NCBI GenBank assembly: GCA_963556255.1
Contig: OY744614.1
Coordinates: forward strand, 33,441,832 to 33,505,831
From: Allolobophora icterica
Lineage: Eukaryota; Annelida; Clitellata; Crassiclitellata; Lumbricidae
Length of the DNA stretch: 64,000 nt
Direction: 5' to 3'
Notes under the pieces: generated by a model
The model's database searches: none
What the model was told of the DNA's origin: nothing
Seen by the model: the letters and a program-made list of their open reading frames with translations, nothing else
Part shown: in pieces, positions 48,403 to 59,026 of the stretch
Layout of the letters: the number at the start of each line of letters is the position of its first letter
How positions within the stretch are numbered: position 1 is the stretch's first letter
Position numbers and translations under genes: made by a program

Positions 48403-48639
48403 TATTCCACACTGCATGTATACAATTCTGAGAAACACTTTAGACTATGCATCTGCACAAGCTTTTGTTGTTGAGATTTCATATGAAGTGAGGCAGTTGG
48501 ACATTAATATCGGTACTAATGCAAATTAGGAGAAAAATCGTTTTTGTCGTACAGTTTGTGGTGTAAGAAGTATACGTTAATTTGGATTTAAACTTTAAAA
48601 CAACAGGCTTACGGTATTGTTTTATTATATTTAAAGATT

Positions 48640-49060
48640 TCTAAAGCGCCTCTGTCAGTACGACCTAATCAGAGGCGCTGCCAGCACTGGCGTAAACTTG
48701 TCCAAAATATTGGGGGGATTTGGTTTTTAATTCTACACTTGTTGCATTGGATGTACAGTAAATCTCAATTATTGGGGAGACGTGCCCCGGCTGCCCCCTA
48801 CCCACCCCCAGAGTCTACGCCTATGGCTGCCAGTGCGAGAAGCCTCGAGGGAAAAGATTTAGGACAGCGGATAGGAGCAGCAAGACCTCCTGTAAGGAGC
48901 GTGGTACGAATTGCCAGGGGAGGTCATTGCAGGCAAAAGCACGATGCTGAGCCATGGCGGTTCTACACCAAGGGACAAAGAGATCGAGCCGATCCAACGA
49001 GCGGAGAGGACGAAGTGAGGCAGCCGAGATGGGTTATAAAAACCTAAAAGTCTAAAGGAT
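48640..49060 (-). mobile_element. LINE (CR1-like) 3' fragment, in the left arm
   Basis: Minus strand: decayed RT C-terminus (TSSSPLVGSARSLCPSV, then an ATGGCTCAGCATCG region) and a 3' end with an AGAGGCGC/GCGCCTCT stem. The matching piece in the right arm is 55440-55600, so it predates the duplication. Confidence 0.72.
48685..48825. mobile_element. Short MITE inside the LINE 3' end
   Basis: Ends CACTGGCGTAAACTT and AGTCTACGCCTATG. The perfect 8-bp TSD GCTGCCAG lies at 48677-48684 and 48826-48833. Confidence 0.82.
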
Positions 49061-49605
49061 CCCCACATTAAGGTAGGCCTTTTGTTTTATGAAACATTTT
49101 AGAAATCAGTGAATCCTTTGTAGAAATTTTAAGAATTGACTTCTGCTTTTGTATTTTTTGTTAGAAAGACAAATTAACGTTGCTGTCCCATTGCGATGTA
49201 TAAGTATGAGCTTATATTACGCGGCATCGTCGTGCGCTGTGGCACTGAATCGGTTAAATATGCTCAACTCGCAATTGTTCTGTTAACCATGTCTGGATGC
49301 AAATAGTAAAACGTTAACTCATTTCTGTTCAAAAAGATTTGAACCTGCATTCCAGACTCTTTGCAGTAATGCCTGCGATCAAAGCAGACATAAATGTAGC
49401 TAAAACCTACTATCCTAACAGGCCTAGCAAATCTTATCTGACCACTATAGGTCTGTTTAGAAATTGGTTAAATATAGCATAGCTGTGTTCATTGCACCGG
49501 AGAATTCTTTAAAGGCGCTAAAGAAATATGGACCTACTCAGCATTTTCAATAGAAATGCAACTTTTAAAGTACATCTATTATGGACTAAAAGCTAGGTTA
49601 TAGGC

Positions 49606-50735
49606 CTATTGTCCACAATTATTTAGGAACCGGAGGCCTATTAAACTAAAAGAGCACCTTGATCTTGGACGTCCATCTGCATGGTAGTTAGCGTTTCTTT
49701 GGTTGGCCACTGCAGCTGCTGGGAATGCTTGGAAGACGACGCTGTCCTGAGTCACGGTCATTGGTTTGTCTTTGATAAGCCCATCGAGTCTTCTGTACAT
49801 ATCGCCGTACAGTCCGACTACATCACCGTCCGATCCTCTGCTCAGAACGTCCAGCACGAACTGTAAACAGTATTCGGCTGAGCTCATACTGGTTCCAAAC
49901 CAACACTCAGAACGTCCGATTTCTGTCAGCTTCTCATCCTTCAGTTCATCTAGTTTCTTCAGAAGTTCGTTCTGCTGTTCATCGATCGTTCTCTTGGCTT
50001 CTTGTGCTTTATCTCGAACATCTTTCTGTGCTTCGAAGACGTTAGTAAGGAACTTCTGTTTCTCCGCTCTGAGTTCTTCCCTTTCAGACTTGTACCACTC
50101 GACACGTGAACTCAGAAGCTCCACGTTTTCTGTCAACTGTTTTCGAATTCCCGCTGCTTATTGTGCTCAGCCACGAAGCAAACTGTACAGATGAGTTTCC
50201 AACAGTTGGAGCAGTACAGAGTGGCTCGTTCCTGCGGGTGCTGTGGACACATCTCCACATGGTTCTTCACAATATCTTCAATATTGAATGCTTTGTTGTT
50301 TCCGATCGTCAGTACAGTGTGCGAACTGGTTGCCTTCAGTCGCTTGTGAATGCCGCTACATGCAGCACACAGATGTTGCTCACAATCGTGGCAGTACACT
50401 ATCGCTGGCGAATTACCCTCGTTCTCAATACACGCCCCGCAAGTTGCCCCACCCTGGGAGGTGACCTTTTCCAACTCCACTAACCGTTTCGCAAGGTTGT
50501 TGGTCGGAAGGTAGCAGAAGCCACGTCCAGGGACTGTAAATGTTGCTGAACAGGTGGGGCAGACGGCGTTAGATCCACCTAGACCGTTCTGAATGTTGCA
50601 ATGTTTGGCCAGACACCCCGCGCAGAAGGAGTGTAAGCAAGGCAACAGCTTTGGATCTGAAAACGGTTCACTGCATAAGTAACACTTCGTCAGATCCAGA
50701 ACTTTCTGAGTTGCAGCTTCTTTTGAGGCGGCCAT
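49606..50735 (-). pseudogene. TRIM-like gene copy broken by a 28-bp deletion
   Basis: Near-copy (about 96% protein identity by eye) of 52725-53860. From the ATG at 50735: RING (C18/C21/C33/H35/C38/C41/C59/C62), B-box 1 and most of B-box 2, reading to residue 193. There, 28 bp are missing between two AAGCA words (junction at about 50155-50159), shifting the frame to QREFENS and a stop. The last B-box 2 His and the whole coiled coil are cut off. Downstream the coiled-coil frame (LTENVELLSSRVEWYKSERE) stays open to 49606 but lacks a start. A truncated RING/B-box protein could still be made. Confidence 0.88.
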
Positions 50736-50996
50736 CTCTCCTGCTGTATAAGAATATTGACTTTCAAAGTAACACGTCGTAGGTATACATATTATTTATA
50801 GGCTATAATGTGTTTTAGCTTCTGTTGTACAACGCGTCTGTTGGAGAATATAGCCTTATAGGACAATAAGTCTGTCTAAGCCTATCATTAACAACGCACC
50901 TGAGCCTACTTATGTGGGTCACTAACTAGTAATTACAAAGGTTAGGTTTTAACTGATATACGTTTTAGGTCATCTCGTGATACGCAGCGACAAGGA

Positions 50997-51048
<52 letters not shown>

Positions 51049-51049
51049 A

Positions 51050-51210
51050 CATAACATAACATAACATAACATAATCCTTTATTGGAACCAAGAACATAAT
51101 TATACAATGCGTCGATGAGACGAAAATTAATATGGAATGCAAGATGGTTACAAAGGTAGGCCCAGAAGGGAAATATCCCGCTAGTAGGGACACGTATACT
51201 TACATCTTTA
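51050..51210 (-). mobile_element. LINE 3' tail with (ATAAC)n
   Basis: Minus strand: CTAGCGGGATATTTCCCTTC hairpin, CCAATAAAGGAT, then GTTAT units. Confidence 0.68.
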
Positions 51211-51528
51211 ATTACAAAGGCGAAACCAACTTGTAAGACATAAACTTCCTAGAGGTTGACAATACTGAGCATGAACATTAATAACTGAACTAAGGACTGC
51301 CAGCAATTGAGGCAGTAACGAAAAGAAAAGAAAATGGGACAGAAGGACTCAGCACAATAATGAGGAGCCGAGTAAATGAAACGAAAAACATATAGTAATG
51401 CTTAACTAGAGGTTAGCCGTTGCGTGGCTATAGCAATACAATATATATATACATATATATATAATTCATTCAATATATAATTTATTAATATATATACAAA
51501 ATCTATTAATCCTGCATTACGAATCAAT

Positions 51529-51566
<38 letters not shown>

Positions 51567-51691
51567 CAGGGCTGTAGTGGTAAAATTTGAGGTGAGTATA
51601 CGCTACCGGTGACCAGCGGCGTCAGTAGGGCTGGTGTCACCGCAAAAAAAATTTTAAGACCTTTTTTTAGGAAATCGTCTAAGAAAAATTT

Positions 51692-51925
51692 ATGTACTCA
51701 CAACACCCCTAGAGACACAGACACACAATAGATTATGCGTATGCCTATACACATCTGCATAGTAATCAGTGGTGAAGGGTGTTCCAGAATGCCATGGAAC
51801 AGGTCGCAACTCAAAATTGGGCGCACATTTTGAGATGGAATGATTTCATTATTAAACTAGTTACTTTACCTTGAAATATAATAACCATTTAAAATGAAAT
51901 AAATATAATAAAATTAAGTAACAAC
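51692..51925 (+). repeat. Direct repeat, copy A
   Basis: Matches 57950-58188 in the same orientation (shared TATGCCTATACACATCTGCA and GGCGCACATTTTGAGA words). The two copies flank the right duplication arm. Confidence 0.8.
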
Positions 51926-52724
51926 AAATGAAAGTGTATAGGCCTATATTATAATACTAATAGAGGTACCTGACCTGTATTATTTAAAAATTGTCGTTTG
52001 AATATATTTAGGCCTATAGTAAATAACGAGATAACAAATTTTGTCGTTATTTGACATATGTGTTAAGTTGATCTGTCGCGAAGGCACTAGGCCTATATTT
52101 AGCTTGGCACAGAACGCAATTGTAGCTTCCTACGTTCCTGATAGTAATAATAGAGACGGTTCATTTAGTGCGCTTAGAAATTCCTACATAGGGCCTAGCG
52201 TTTGTATCCTGCAAAAGTCTCCCAACAGTTTTCTTCCGACGATGGTCTGGATCATAGGATAAACGACGATGCTGTTGCCCAATGGCGCCAGCGCCTCCAG
52301 GCTTGCGTGCAAGCAGAAGGAGGACATTTTGAACATCTTCTTTAATTAAATAATCAAACTATACTGCTCAGAGTTTCTTCACAAAAATATTAAATACTGT
52401 TTTCATGTTAGAAGTACTTATATGAAAAAAAGTTTGGCTTACTTTTTATTGAATCACCGTGTATATTGGTCCTTGTCGCTGCGTATCACGAGATGACCTA
52501 GAACAAATATCAGTTAAAGAGCTAATCTTTGTAAATTATAGTTCGTGATCTGCAAACATCGGCTTAAGTGCTTTGTTACTATTAGTTCTAGTCAAGCTTC
52601 GGCTTAAGTATACAGCGGCCTGGTCTTCAAGAGGCGTCTTGTACAACAGAAATTAAAACGCAGTAGCCTAAATCACGTACTTGCGACTTTGAAAGTTAAT
52701 AATAATTCGTATAAGGCAGGAGAG

Positions 52725-53860
52725 ATGGCCGCCTCAAAACATGCTGCAACTCAGAAAGTTCAGGATCTGACGAAGTGTTACTTATGCAATGAACCGTTTT
52801 CAGATCCAAAGTTGTTGCCTTGCTTGCACTCCTTCTGCGCGGGGTGTCTGGCCAAACACTGCAACATTCAGAACGGTGTAGGTGGATCTAACGCCGTCTG
52901 CCCCACCTGTTCAGCAACCTTTACAGTCCCTGGACGTGGCTTCTGCCACCTTCCGACCAACAACCTTGCGAAACGGCTAGTGGAGCTGAAGAAGGTTACC
53001 TCCCAGGGCGGTGCAACTTGCGGGGCGTGTCTGGAGAACGAGGGGAACTCGCCAGCGATAGTGTACTGCCACGATTGCGAGCAACATCTTTGTGCTGCAT
53101 GTAGCGGCACTCACAAGCGACTGAAGGCAACCAGTTCGCACACTGTACTGACGATCGGAAACAACAAAGCATTCAATATTGAAGATATTGTGAAGAACCA
53201 TGTGGAGATGTGTCCACAGCACCCGCAGGAACGAGCCACTCTGTACTGCTCCAACTGTTGGAAACTCATCTGTACAGTTTGCTTCGTGGCTGAGCACAAT
53301 AAGCATGCGTGCCATGATGCTCTTTCTCAAGCAGCGGGAATTCGAAAACAGTTGACAGAAAACGTGGAGCTTCTGAGTTCACGTGTCGAGTGGTACAAGT
53401 CTGAAAGGGAAGAACTCAGAGCGGAGAAACAGAAGTTCCTTACTAACGTCTTCGAAGCACAGAAAGATGTTCGAGATAAAGCACAAGAAGCCAAGAGAAC
53501 GATCGATGAACAGCAGAACGAACTTCTGAAGAAACTCGATGAACTGAAGGACGAGAAGATAACCGAAATCGGACGTTCTGAGTGTTGGTTTGGAACCAGT
53601 ATGAGCTCAGTCGAATATTGTTTACAGTTCGTTCTGGATGTTCTGAGCAAAGGATCGGACGGTGATGTAGTCGGATTGTATGGCGACATGTATTTAAGAC
53701 TCGAGGGGCTTCTCAAAGACAAACCGATGACCGTGACTCAGGACAGCGTCGCCTTCCAAGCGTTGCCAACAGCTGCAGTGGCCAACCAAAAACAGGCCCA
53801 TTTGGGAGGAATGCAAGCATTCGGAAACTATAGCCATGCAGTTAAAGGCAAAAAATCAAG
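52725..53860 (+). CDS. TRIM-like RING/B-box/coiled-coil protein (first or only exon)
   Basis: RING E3-ligase-type TRIM N-terminus. The start at MAASK (52725) is conserved with the sister copy; an upstream in-frame ATG at 52689 is not. RING C18/C21/C33/H35/C38/C41/C59/C62; B-box 1 C99/C102/C115/C118/C123/C126/H130/H139; B-box 2 C163/H166/C175/C178/C183/C186/H191/H197; coiled coil about 205-300. All zinc ligands are present. The frame stays open to a stop at 53931-53933, but AAATCAAG|GTACTT at 53860/53861 looks like a splice donor that would add C-terminal exons (NHL, filamin or other). None was recognised before the right end. Without splicing the protein has no C-terminal substrate domain. 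The family acts in ubiquitination, often in innate immunity or development; the target here is unknown. Confidence 0.88.
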
Positions 53861-54168
53861 GTACTTTTTAGTTGAACAGGCCTACTGTCCCAAACAATTG
53901 TGGACAATAGGCCTATGTAACCTATCTTTTTAAATCCATGGTAGATCTACTTTGTAAATTGCATTTCTAGTGAAAATGCTGAGTAATTCTTTAGCGCCTT
54001 TAAGGAACTTCTCCGGTGCAATGAACCCAGACTAAATTTATAACCGATTAACTATAACCGATTTTCAATCAGAGGTGTCAGTTAAGATTTGGTATAAAAG
54101 ATGGAATATTCTAGCTACACTATAATTGTCTGCTTTGACCATGACCGCAGACATTACTGTGAAGAGTC

Positions 54169-55116
54169 CAGTCTTGTTGTCCTCGAGACCAAGGTCTTGG
54201 TCTCGAGTGCACTCGAGTTCGTTTTTAAAAGTCTTGGTCTTGAGACCAAAGGTCTTGGTCTTGGTCTTGAGGTTCAAGGTCTTGGTCTTGGTCTTGGTCT
54301 TGAGGCTCAAAGTCTTGGTCTTGGTTTTGCAAGACCAAGACCGGCTGTCAATATGAACAATCATTTAACAAAACGCAAGGATTTTAAAAATGTATCCAAT
54401 AAATTGCTTTAGTAATTACATGGTGTGAGTGAGGCTTTACTGCTATTTTGGACATTTATTTTAACTTCCGGTTATTTACCATGGAACGATTTCAAAACAG
54501 ACTCACAATTTCCACATTTACATCAGGTGCTTGACAAGCTGCTGTGTGTGCCAGCGATTTCAGCACCTGTAGAACGTAATTTTCACATGGCAGAAATTTT
54601 ATGAGGCCCCACAGGTCACGCAAAGGTCAGAAAATTCTGAGCGAATTGGTTTTTATAAAATACAACAGGCATTTGGAATAACATTTCGCATGAAGGACTT
54701 CTCTGCAGTCTGCATTTGGAGTCGTTTTGTTTGAATAAAATAAAAGATTCCTGTTTTGATTAAAATAGCGAGTAGTCCGACTTGACAATTTTTTTAGTAA
54801 GGAATAGAAGTCTGGATATGGTTGTGATTTTTTGGATATTTTTCTCGGTTTTGGTCTTGAGCTTCAAAGTCTTGGTCTTTGTCTTGGTCATATCGCCGTA
54901 CAATCCGACTACATCAAGGTCTTGGTCTTGGTCTTGAGGTTCAAGGTCTTGGTCTTGGTTTTGGTCTTGAGTTTCAAAGTCTTGGTCTTGGTCTTGAGGT
55001 TCAAGGTCTTGGTCTTGGTCTTGGTCTTGAGGTTCAAGGTCTTGGTCTTGGTCTTGAGGTTCAAAGTCTTGGTCTTGGTCTTGGTCTTGAGGTTTAAGGT
55101 CTTGACAACAAGACTG
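54169..55116 (-). mobile_element. CAGTCTTGTTGTC MITE, copy 3
   Basis: Inverted relative to copies 1 and 2. Ends CAGTCTTGTTGTC and GACAACAAGACTG. The perfect 8-bp TSD GAAGAGTC lies at 54161-54168 and 55117-55124. The left duplication arm has the empty site (complement of CAAAGAGTCTGG, about 49365). Frames of Leu-Val or Gly-Leu repeats are artefacts. Confidence 0.92.
54889..54916 (-). other. 28-bp TRIM-derived fragment inside the MITE minisatellite
   Basis: CATATCGCCGTACAATCCGA plus ACTACATCA-type continuation matches the antisense of the TRIM coding sequence (49798-49825, one mismatch; complement at 53662-53694, two mismatches). It interrupts the CTTGGTCTTGAGGTTCAAGG units; copies 1 and 2 of the MITE lack it. 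Confidence 0.85.
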
Positions 55117-55439
55117 GAAGAGTCTGGTATGCAGGTTCAGAGAGATGCAAATCTTTTTGAAAAGAAATGAGTTAGCGTTAGTTTCCAGACGTCGTTAACA
55201 GAACAATTATTTCGAAGTTGAGCATATTTAACTGATTCAGCCACGCTGCACGATGGTGCCGCATTATCTACCTATACATTGCAATGAATGCAGCAACGTT
55301 AATATGTGTTTTTAACAAAAATATAAAGCAAAAGTCGATCCTTGTCATTTCTACGAAAGATTTACAGATTTCTAAATTGTTTCATGAAACAATAGGCCTA
55401 CCTTAATTTGGAGATCGTTTAGGCTTTTAGGTTTTTATA

Positions 55440-55600
55440 ACTCATCTCGGCTGCCTCACTTCGTCCTCTCCGCTCTCTGGATCTGCTCGACCTCTTTGTC
55501 CCTCGGTCTAGGACTGCCATGGCTTAGCATCGTACTTTTGTCTGCATTGGTCCCTCGCTTTGAAATGACCTCCTCCCGGCAATTCGTACCACGCTCCATA
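55440..55600 (+). mobile_element. LINE (CR1-like) fragment, right-arm counterpart
   Basis: Translates, with stops, as LISAASLRPLRSLDLLDLFV, then RTAMA and HRTFVCIGPSL. Same insertion as 48640-49060. Confidence 0.7.
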
Positions 55601-56000
55601 AAGTTAAAATGCGGAATATAAGGGCCTATATCTATATTAATGTCAAATTGCATCACTTCATAACAATCTCAAAAACAGGCATGTTGTGAAGACTTTTGCT
55701 AAACTAGTGCAGATGTAATGAAATGCTTACAATAGCATCATAAATATTTCTCAGAGTTGTGTTTACAGTGTGGAATATAATTATGTAATAACTGACTCCG
55801 GCCTATGCTATTGGCCATCAATCAGTAATGCAACCAGACTCATCTGGAAATCGAACGAATCTATTGCAACAATACGCCGATGCTTTCAGCTGAGTCTTTA
55901 TGGGCGCCAAAGAAGCAGCTTAGTTGAGAATTGCATTAAAATTCATATTTTTTGTTGGAGCATCCCATCTAGTCGCAATATTTTCATTGAGTAGGCCTAT

Positions 56001-56599
56001 CACGGTGAGAATTGTCGGAGGTTGGGATGGTTCAACCCCCTAGTCTTTCTTAGGACCCCCACAGTCAAGTCGTCATTGCACACCCAGGGGGTCGTTTCGA
56101 ACCCCTCAGTTGTGCTAGTGTGATTTCGCATTGTTTGACTCTGAATCTCTGACAGAGAAGAAATTTCCATGATGTAGGCCTATCATGTTTGGTAATGGTT
56201 TGTTGTGAGATTTGTGACCATGCGAATTGTAAACTAATAAATTTGTGGATGTCATCACCAGGGCTGTAGTGGTAAAATTAGAGGTGAGTACACGCTATCG
56301 GTTAGTTTTCCGAAAGAAATTGGAGGTGAGTATACGCTAATGGTTAGTTTTCCGAAACTTATTAGAGGTGAGTAAAAATATTCTGTGAGGTGAGTATACG
56401 GTCTCTAGAGGTGAGTACACGCTGTATACCCGCGTATATATCCTCGAATACAGCCCTGGTCGTCACTTTAAGGAGTTTAAGCTTTCTTTTGCATTTGTGA
56501 ATTTCTCAGTTTGCAAAACACGGATAAAATATTCAACTCCACATAGTTCAAACTCATCAAAGTCTAACCCCTCCCCAATCTTTTTTCTACAATTCTGTT
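56001..56599 (+). mobile_element. GGGAATTGT-type MITE, copy 3, with a nested MITE
   Basis: Begins CACGGTGAGAATTGTCGG and ends CTACAATTCTGTT. Flanked by a 12-bp repeat, GAGTAGGCCTAT (55989-56000, 56600-56611). The left arm is empty at this place (about 47720). Contains the nested element 56259-56458. Confidence 0.78.
56259..56458. mobile_element. Nested MITE with CAGGGCTGTA ends
   Basis: Ends CAGGGCTGTA and TACAGCCCTG. Flanks GTCATCAC (56251-56258) and GTCGTCAC (56459-56466) match at 7 of 8. The interior repeats GAGGTGAGTAYACGC four or five times. A fragment of the family is at 51565. Confidence 0.82.
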
Positions 56600-57194
56600 G
56601 AGTAGGCCTATACTATGAATATTTTCAGAGATCGGTTCGGGAACATTCAACCTACTCAGAACTCACGTTGTCTGATACACAACCCTTTGGGAGAAGTTAT
56701 CATTACAACAACAGGTACTGTTTGACCCATACTTGCTTAGGCTTAATTAATATAAAAAACTGAATGCCTAATTAATATTAAAAACTGAATGCATTATCAG
56801 TCGAAACAGTCGATTTTAAAAACAGTCTTTGCTTTTGTTTTCGCCTGTTGTTTGAACACCAGATAACGTTAATAGTTGCAGTGCAGTTGCCAGTTGTTCC
56901 GCCCACTTTTGTAGTTGTCAACAATGTTTGCCCTGCAATAATTATATGCTCAGCCGCAAACTAGGCTTGCCAGTTGCCACGAACAGTCCGAGGGACTTGG
57001 TCGGCGTAATGCAAACAATTGTGGCCTATAACTTTTAGTCCATAGTAGCTTTACTTTATAAGTTGCATTACGAATCCTATACTGCCGAAGTGCAGCTGAC
57101 AAGACAATAATTGTGAATCAAGCAACATATATAGCGTCTTTTTCCTGTCAGGAAGAGTGCAAACATAAGGGTTTCATATAATATGTCCTACACC

Positions 57195-57357
57195 AAGAGG
57201 CGTCTACACCATAGAAACCTTGGAGTAAATGCTCCATCCAAGAAATAGGGGGAGTCTGTCAGTGTGTGTACCACCATTTTAGGGGGAGGAACGGGGAGGG
57301 GGAAGAAGAGGGGGAAATGGACGTTGCTCCAATGACTTAGGGGGATAGACGCCCCTG
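57195..57357 (+). mobile_element. GGGGCGTCTA-type MITE, copy 4
   Basis: The perfect 8-bp TSD CCTACACC lies at 57187-57194 and 57358-57365. The left arm holds the empty site (about 47170). Confidence 0.88.
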
Positions 57358-57949
57358 CCTACACCCAACGTTGCTGACGAAAGCAGAGCCTTAGCCATTA
57401 GCTTCGGAAACGCCAGTATGAAAATATAAACAAATCGGCTTCCTACATTATGCTACCTTCGACATTGCTGTTTTTGCAGTTAGATGATTTAAACCAAGCT
57501 GGCTACGGTTAAGTTAGAAAATTAAGTTGCCTTAAAGAAATTGTAATTAAGCGTTAAGGTTTATAAGACAATGTACACTGCAGCTAATTGATTAAAATGA
57601 CAATTAGGTAAGATGCATATCGATTTTGTACAGGATTCATGATACATCGGTCATCACTGTATTGTTTTTTTCAGTCACTGATCGTCGTAACTGATAATCG
57701 ATTCTGCTCAGAATTCACCAGCAAGTGATCGTGACAATTATTCCGAAGCAAAGAGGCAACCGACTAGGACATTCGCTTGAACGGTCTTCCACATCAACAA
57801 CGCCGCTGTCGCACTCCTCGCTTTCCATCTCCCTTTTCTCTCCAAATGAACGCCTGTAAGCCCACATAACATACGGTCACGTCGAGGCCTACATCATGAT
57901 GTTAATTCGCACACAGACATTTGAAATATTCACAAAAATATTCGATTTT

Positions 57950-58188
57950 TGTACTCAGTACACCCTCAGAGACACACACAGACATACAATAGATTATACG
58001 TATGCCTATACACATCTGCATAGTAATCAGTGCCGTGGTGAAGGGTGTTCCAGCGGTGCCAAGCAACAGGGCGAAACTCAAGAGGGGCGCACATTTTGAG
58101 ACGGAATGATTTATTAAACTAATTACTTTATCTTGGAGTTATAATAACCATTTAAAATAAAATAAATGTACTAAAATTAAGTAACAAA
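57950..58188 (+). repeat. Direct repeat, copy B
   Basis: Partner of 51692-51925, lying just outside the right arm and abutting a SINE. Confidence 0.8.
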
Positions 58189-58385
58189 TCGACAAACGCA
58201 CGCAGTAAGATTACATTGAGACATGACAGTGCAATTATCTTAACTAATTATCTTAACTAAACACACGTTGTGGCAGCAATTCTAGGCGCCCGCCCGAGGA
58301 GGTTGCGGGAATCGAACCGCGTACTGCTGTTCTCCTGCTGCTCTCCTGGCCATGAGTGTTACCATCACTCTATCCTCCTCATGCT
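58182..58385 (-). mobile_element. tRNA-derived SINE, copy 3
   Basis: Minus strand: GGAGGATAGAGTGATGGTAA, then GCGGTTCGATTCCCGCAACC, then a body with GGGCGCC...GCTGCC and an end at TTGTCGATTTGTT. It keeps the best B-box of the three copies. Confidence 0.75.
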
Positions 58386-58685
58386 TACTCATATGTACGT
58401 ACATAAATGGCATACAAAAGCTGCATACAAGTTCATGTCCAAACTTACACACAGAATCATAATCAAGCGCACACAAATATTCTGTCTCCTTTCCTCTCGC
58501 TGGTCTCCGGAGCAGCTGTATCTTGCTCTTTGTCGGTATCACTCTGCAATCACTCTAATTTGATGCAGCGCTCGTTTTAAGCTGGTGCTTTGCACTTATG
58601 CGCTTCGCTTCTGAAAATTTCGACTTTATGATTTAGGTTATTATTCGTAGATGGACATTAGTGCTGTAAAACCCTCTTGAGCAAT

Positions 58686-59018
58686 CAGGCCCGGTTCGTC
58701 AGTTAGGTAAAGTGGGCAGCCGCCCAGGGCCGCCGATTTTTAGGGGCCGCCAATTTTCCATTTTCCTAAAAAAAGGTCATCAACTTTTTTGTAAGATGAA
58801 ATTCCCAAAAAGATGGATGAAATGATAAATTGCCCAGGTAAAAAGGTCATAACATTCATTTGTGAGGCGAATTCCTAAAAAGTCATCAACTTTTTGTAAG
58901 ATGAAATTCTCAAAAAGATGGATGAAATGAGCATGACGAAAATCTAAAATTTTTCGGACGGTTTGTGCTTAGGGCCGCCGATTTGTCTAGGGCCGCCAAA
59001 TGTCTTGAGCCGGGCCTG
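58686..59018. mobile_element. MITE with CAGGCCCGG ends
   Basis: Ends CAGGCCCGG and CCGGGCCTG. The perfect 8-bp TSD TGAGCAAT lies at 58678-58685 and 59019-59026. The interior repeats GGGCCGCC and AAGATGGATGAAATGA. Confidence 0.9.
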
Positions 59019-59026
59019 TGAGCAAT

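Larger units (their letters stand above)
46681..50998 (+). repeat. Left arm of large inverted duplication
   Basis: Reads as the reverse complement of 52468-57860 in the same order, including TRIM copies, LINE remnants and unique spacer DNA. The inner edge (50966-50998) is a perfect 33-bp match to 52468-52500. Arm-specific insertions are the MITEs at 47997-48402 and 48685-48825. Confidence 0.85.
50999..52467. other. Spacer between duplication arms, transposon-rich
   Basis: TA runs (51001-51048, 51533-51563), (ATAAC)n and a minus-strand LINE tail (51050-51210), a CCAGGGCTGTAGTGG MITE fragment at 51565, a direct repeat (51692-51925) and a diverged copy of the 0.6-kb repeat (about 51960-52130). 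No gene. Confidence 0.6.
52468..57860 (-). repeat. Right arm of large inverted duplication
   Basis: Inverted partner of 46681-50998. Longer mainly because of insertions at 54169-55116, 56001-56599 and 57195-57357. The outer end reads AACGCCTGTAAG, the complement of the left arm's CTTACAGGCGTT. Confidence 0.85.

Noticed and set aside
49681..50349. Plus-strand frames over the TRIM copy
   Set aside because: Antisense shadows of the coding exon.
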